The notes below the pieces were generated by a model. It saw nothing but the letters and a program-made list of their open reading frames with translations, had not been told where the DNA came from and ran no database searches. DNA of 7,201 nucleotides from Tardiphaga sp. (GTDB taxonomy: Bacteria; Pseudomonadota; Alphaproteobacteria; Rhizobiales; Xanthobacteraceae): assembly GCA_028290325.1 (NCBI GenBank), contig JAQGJY010000436.1, positions 1-7,201 on the forward strand. Reading direction: 5' to 3'. The first letter of the stretch is position 1, and every line of letters starts with the position of its first letter. Of the stretch, positions 6,602 to 7,201 are shown piece after piece. Position numbers and translations under genes: made by a program.

Positions 6602-6763
6602 GCCGGTATCTAGCCTGCGCGGCGTGGCTTTCGCAATCGGCTGCGTCACACCAGGCCTATGCGTTCGGCGCGCGCGCACAGCCATATGCGCGCCGCGCAG
6701 CGTAGGCCGCGCCAGCTATGAAGGCCGGCGCGCCAGGCCCTCAGCGTTCGAGCCTCGCAGCAA
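6602..6763. other. 162-base GC-rich gap between the DAHP synthase gene and nadE
   Basis: Contains runs of GCGC, the 8-base palindrome GGCGCGCC and a strong hairpin (listed separately), but no hexamer pair I would call a promoter. An open frame in phase with nadE crosses half of it, from 6685. nadE could be expressed from here or by read-through from the DAHP synthase gene. Confidence 0.6.
6666..6695 (-). terminator. GC hairpin downstream of the DAHP synthase gene, no U tract
   Basis: CGGCGCGC (6666-6673) pairs perfectly with GCGCGCCG (6688-6695) around a 14-base loop. An alternative pairing, GCGCGCA with TGCGCGC (6672-6678 and 6687-6693), leaves an 8-base loop. No T run follows on the minus strand, so it is not a canonical intrinsic terminator. 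It could attenuate read-through into nadE or be a by-product of high GC. Confidence 0.25.
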
Positions 6764-7201
6764 TTACAGCCCCGCGACGGCCGGCATCGGCCTGGCTTTG
6801 CCGACCCGCTCCTGCTTGAGCAATTCCGCAATCAGGAACGCCATATCGATCGACTGCTCGGCATTCAAACGTGGATCGCAGACCGTGTGATAGCGGTCAT
6901 TGAGATCCTCGTCGCTGATGGCGCGCGCGCCGCCGGTACACTCGGTCACATCCTGCCCGGTCATCTCCAGATGCACGCCGCCGGCGTGAGTGCCTTCCGC
7001 CGCATGGACGTTGAAGAACGCCTTCACCTCCGACAGAATCCGGTCGAACGGCCGGGTTTTGTAGCCGGAGGTCGACGTGATCGTATTGCCGTGCATCGGA
7101 TCGCACGACCACACCACGCTGCGGCCCTCACGCTGGATCGCGCGCACCATGCCCGGCAGATGGTCGCCCACCTTCTCGTGTCCGAAGCGCGTGATGAGCG
7201 T
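6764..7201 (-). CDS. 3-deoxy-7-phosphoheptulonate synthase class II, C-terminal part
   Basis: The enzyme joins phosphoenolpyruvate and erythrose 4-phosphate to make DAHP, the first step of the shikimate pathway to aromatic amino acids. Only the last 145 residues are in the window. The frame is open to the right edge, where it reads TLITRFGHEKVGDHLPGM, so the methionine-like codon at 7171 is an internal GTG (valine) and not a start. Class II hallmarks are SCDPMHGNT, GGVHLEMTGQDVTEC and HTVCDPRLN. The metal ligands are H37, E79 and D109 of the fragment; their spacings of 42 and 30 residues equal those of H369, E411 and D441 in the Mycobacterium tuberculosis enzyme. The fourth ligand, a cysteine, and the N-terminal regulatory part lie outside. 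It ends with TAA at 6764, 162 bases before nadE on the same strand. Symbols vary (aroF, aroG, aroH), so none is given. Confidence 0.95.
   Translation of the reverse strand, partial: TLITRFGHEKVGDHLPGMVRAIQREGRSVVWSCDPMHGNTITSTSGYKTRPFDRILSEVKAFFNVHAAEGTHAGGVHLEMTGQDVTECTGGARAISDEDLNDRYHTVCDPRLNAEQSIDMAFLIAELLKQERVGKARPMPAVAGL

Noticed and set aside
6602..6685. An N-terminal extension of nadE starting at ATG 6685
   Set aside because: The 28 extra residues are arginine-rich and precede the normal family start ITLAQLNPTVGD; they overlap the GC hairpin and look like leader sequence.

Overview
The window reads as ordinary chromosome of a GC-rich alphaproteobacterium, most likely a member of the Hyphomicrobiales (Nitrobacteraceae/Xanthobacteraceae type). 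The signs are a secreted DUF2865 protein, a class II DAHP synthase, a two-domain glutamine-dependent NAD synthetase, a CimA-type citramalate synthase and CTTGAC-like promoter hexamers. There are no tRNA or rRNA genes, insertion sequences, CRISPR arrays or phage genes. No new multi-gene system is visible; the least understood item is the DUF2865 gene.

Layout. From 3326 down to the left edge, three genes lie head to tail on the minus strand: cysS (cysteinyl-tRNA synthetase), a small YafP-like GNAT acetyltransferase, and cimA (citramalate synthase), whose 3' end is cut by the window edge. The spacing is 40 bases, then a 4-base ATGA overlap, so they are probably one transcription unit. Next comes a 307-base region (3327-3633) between divergent genes, with short dyads and a possible promoter but no convincing gene. 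On the plus strand, 3634-4842 encodes an exported, glutamine- and cysteine-rich DUF2865 protein. It converges with nadE (4853-6601, minus) across a gap of only 10 bases. A 162-base GC-rich gap with a hairpin separates nadE from the 3' end of a class II DAHP synthase gene (6764 to the right edge, minus).

How the genes work together. Five of the six are housekeeping or biosynthetic genes: aminoacylation with cysteine, the threonine-independent route to isoleucine, NAD synthesis, and the first step of the shikimate pathway. Their grouping suggests general co-expression rather than one pathway. Every catalytic motif that falls inside the window is intact, with no frameshift or pseudogene. Long open frames antisense to the real genes result from high-GC codon use and are not annotated.
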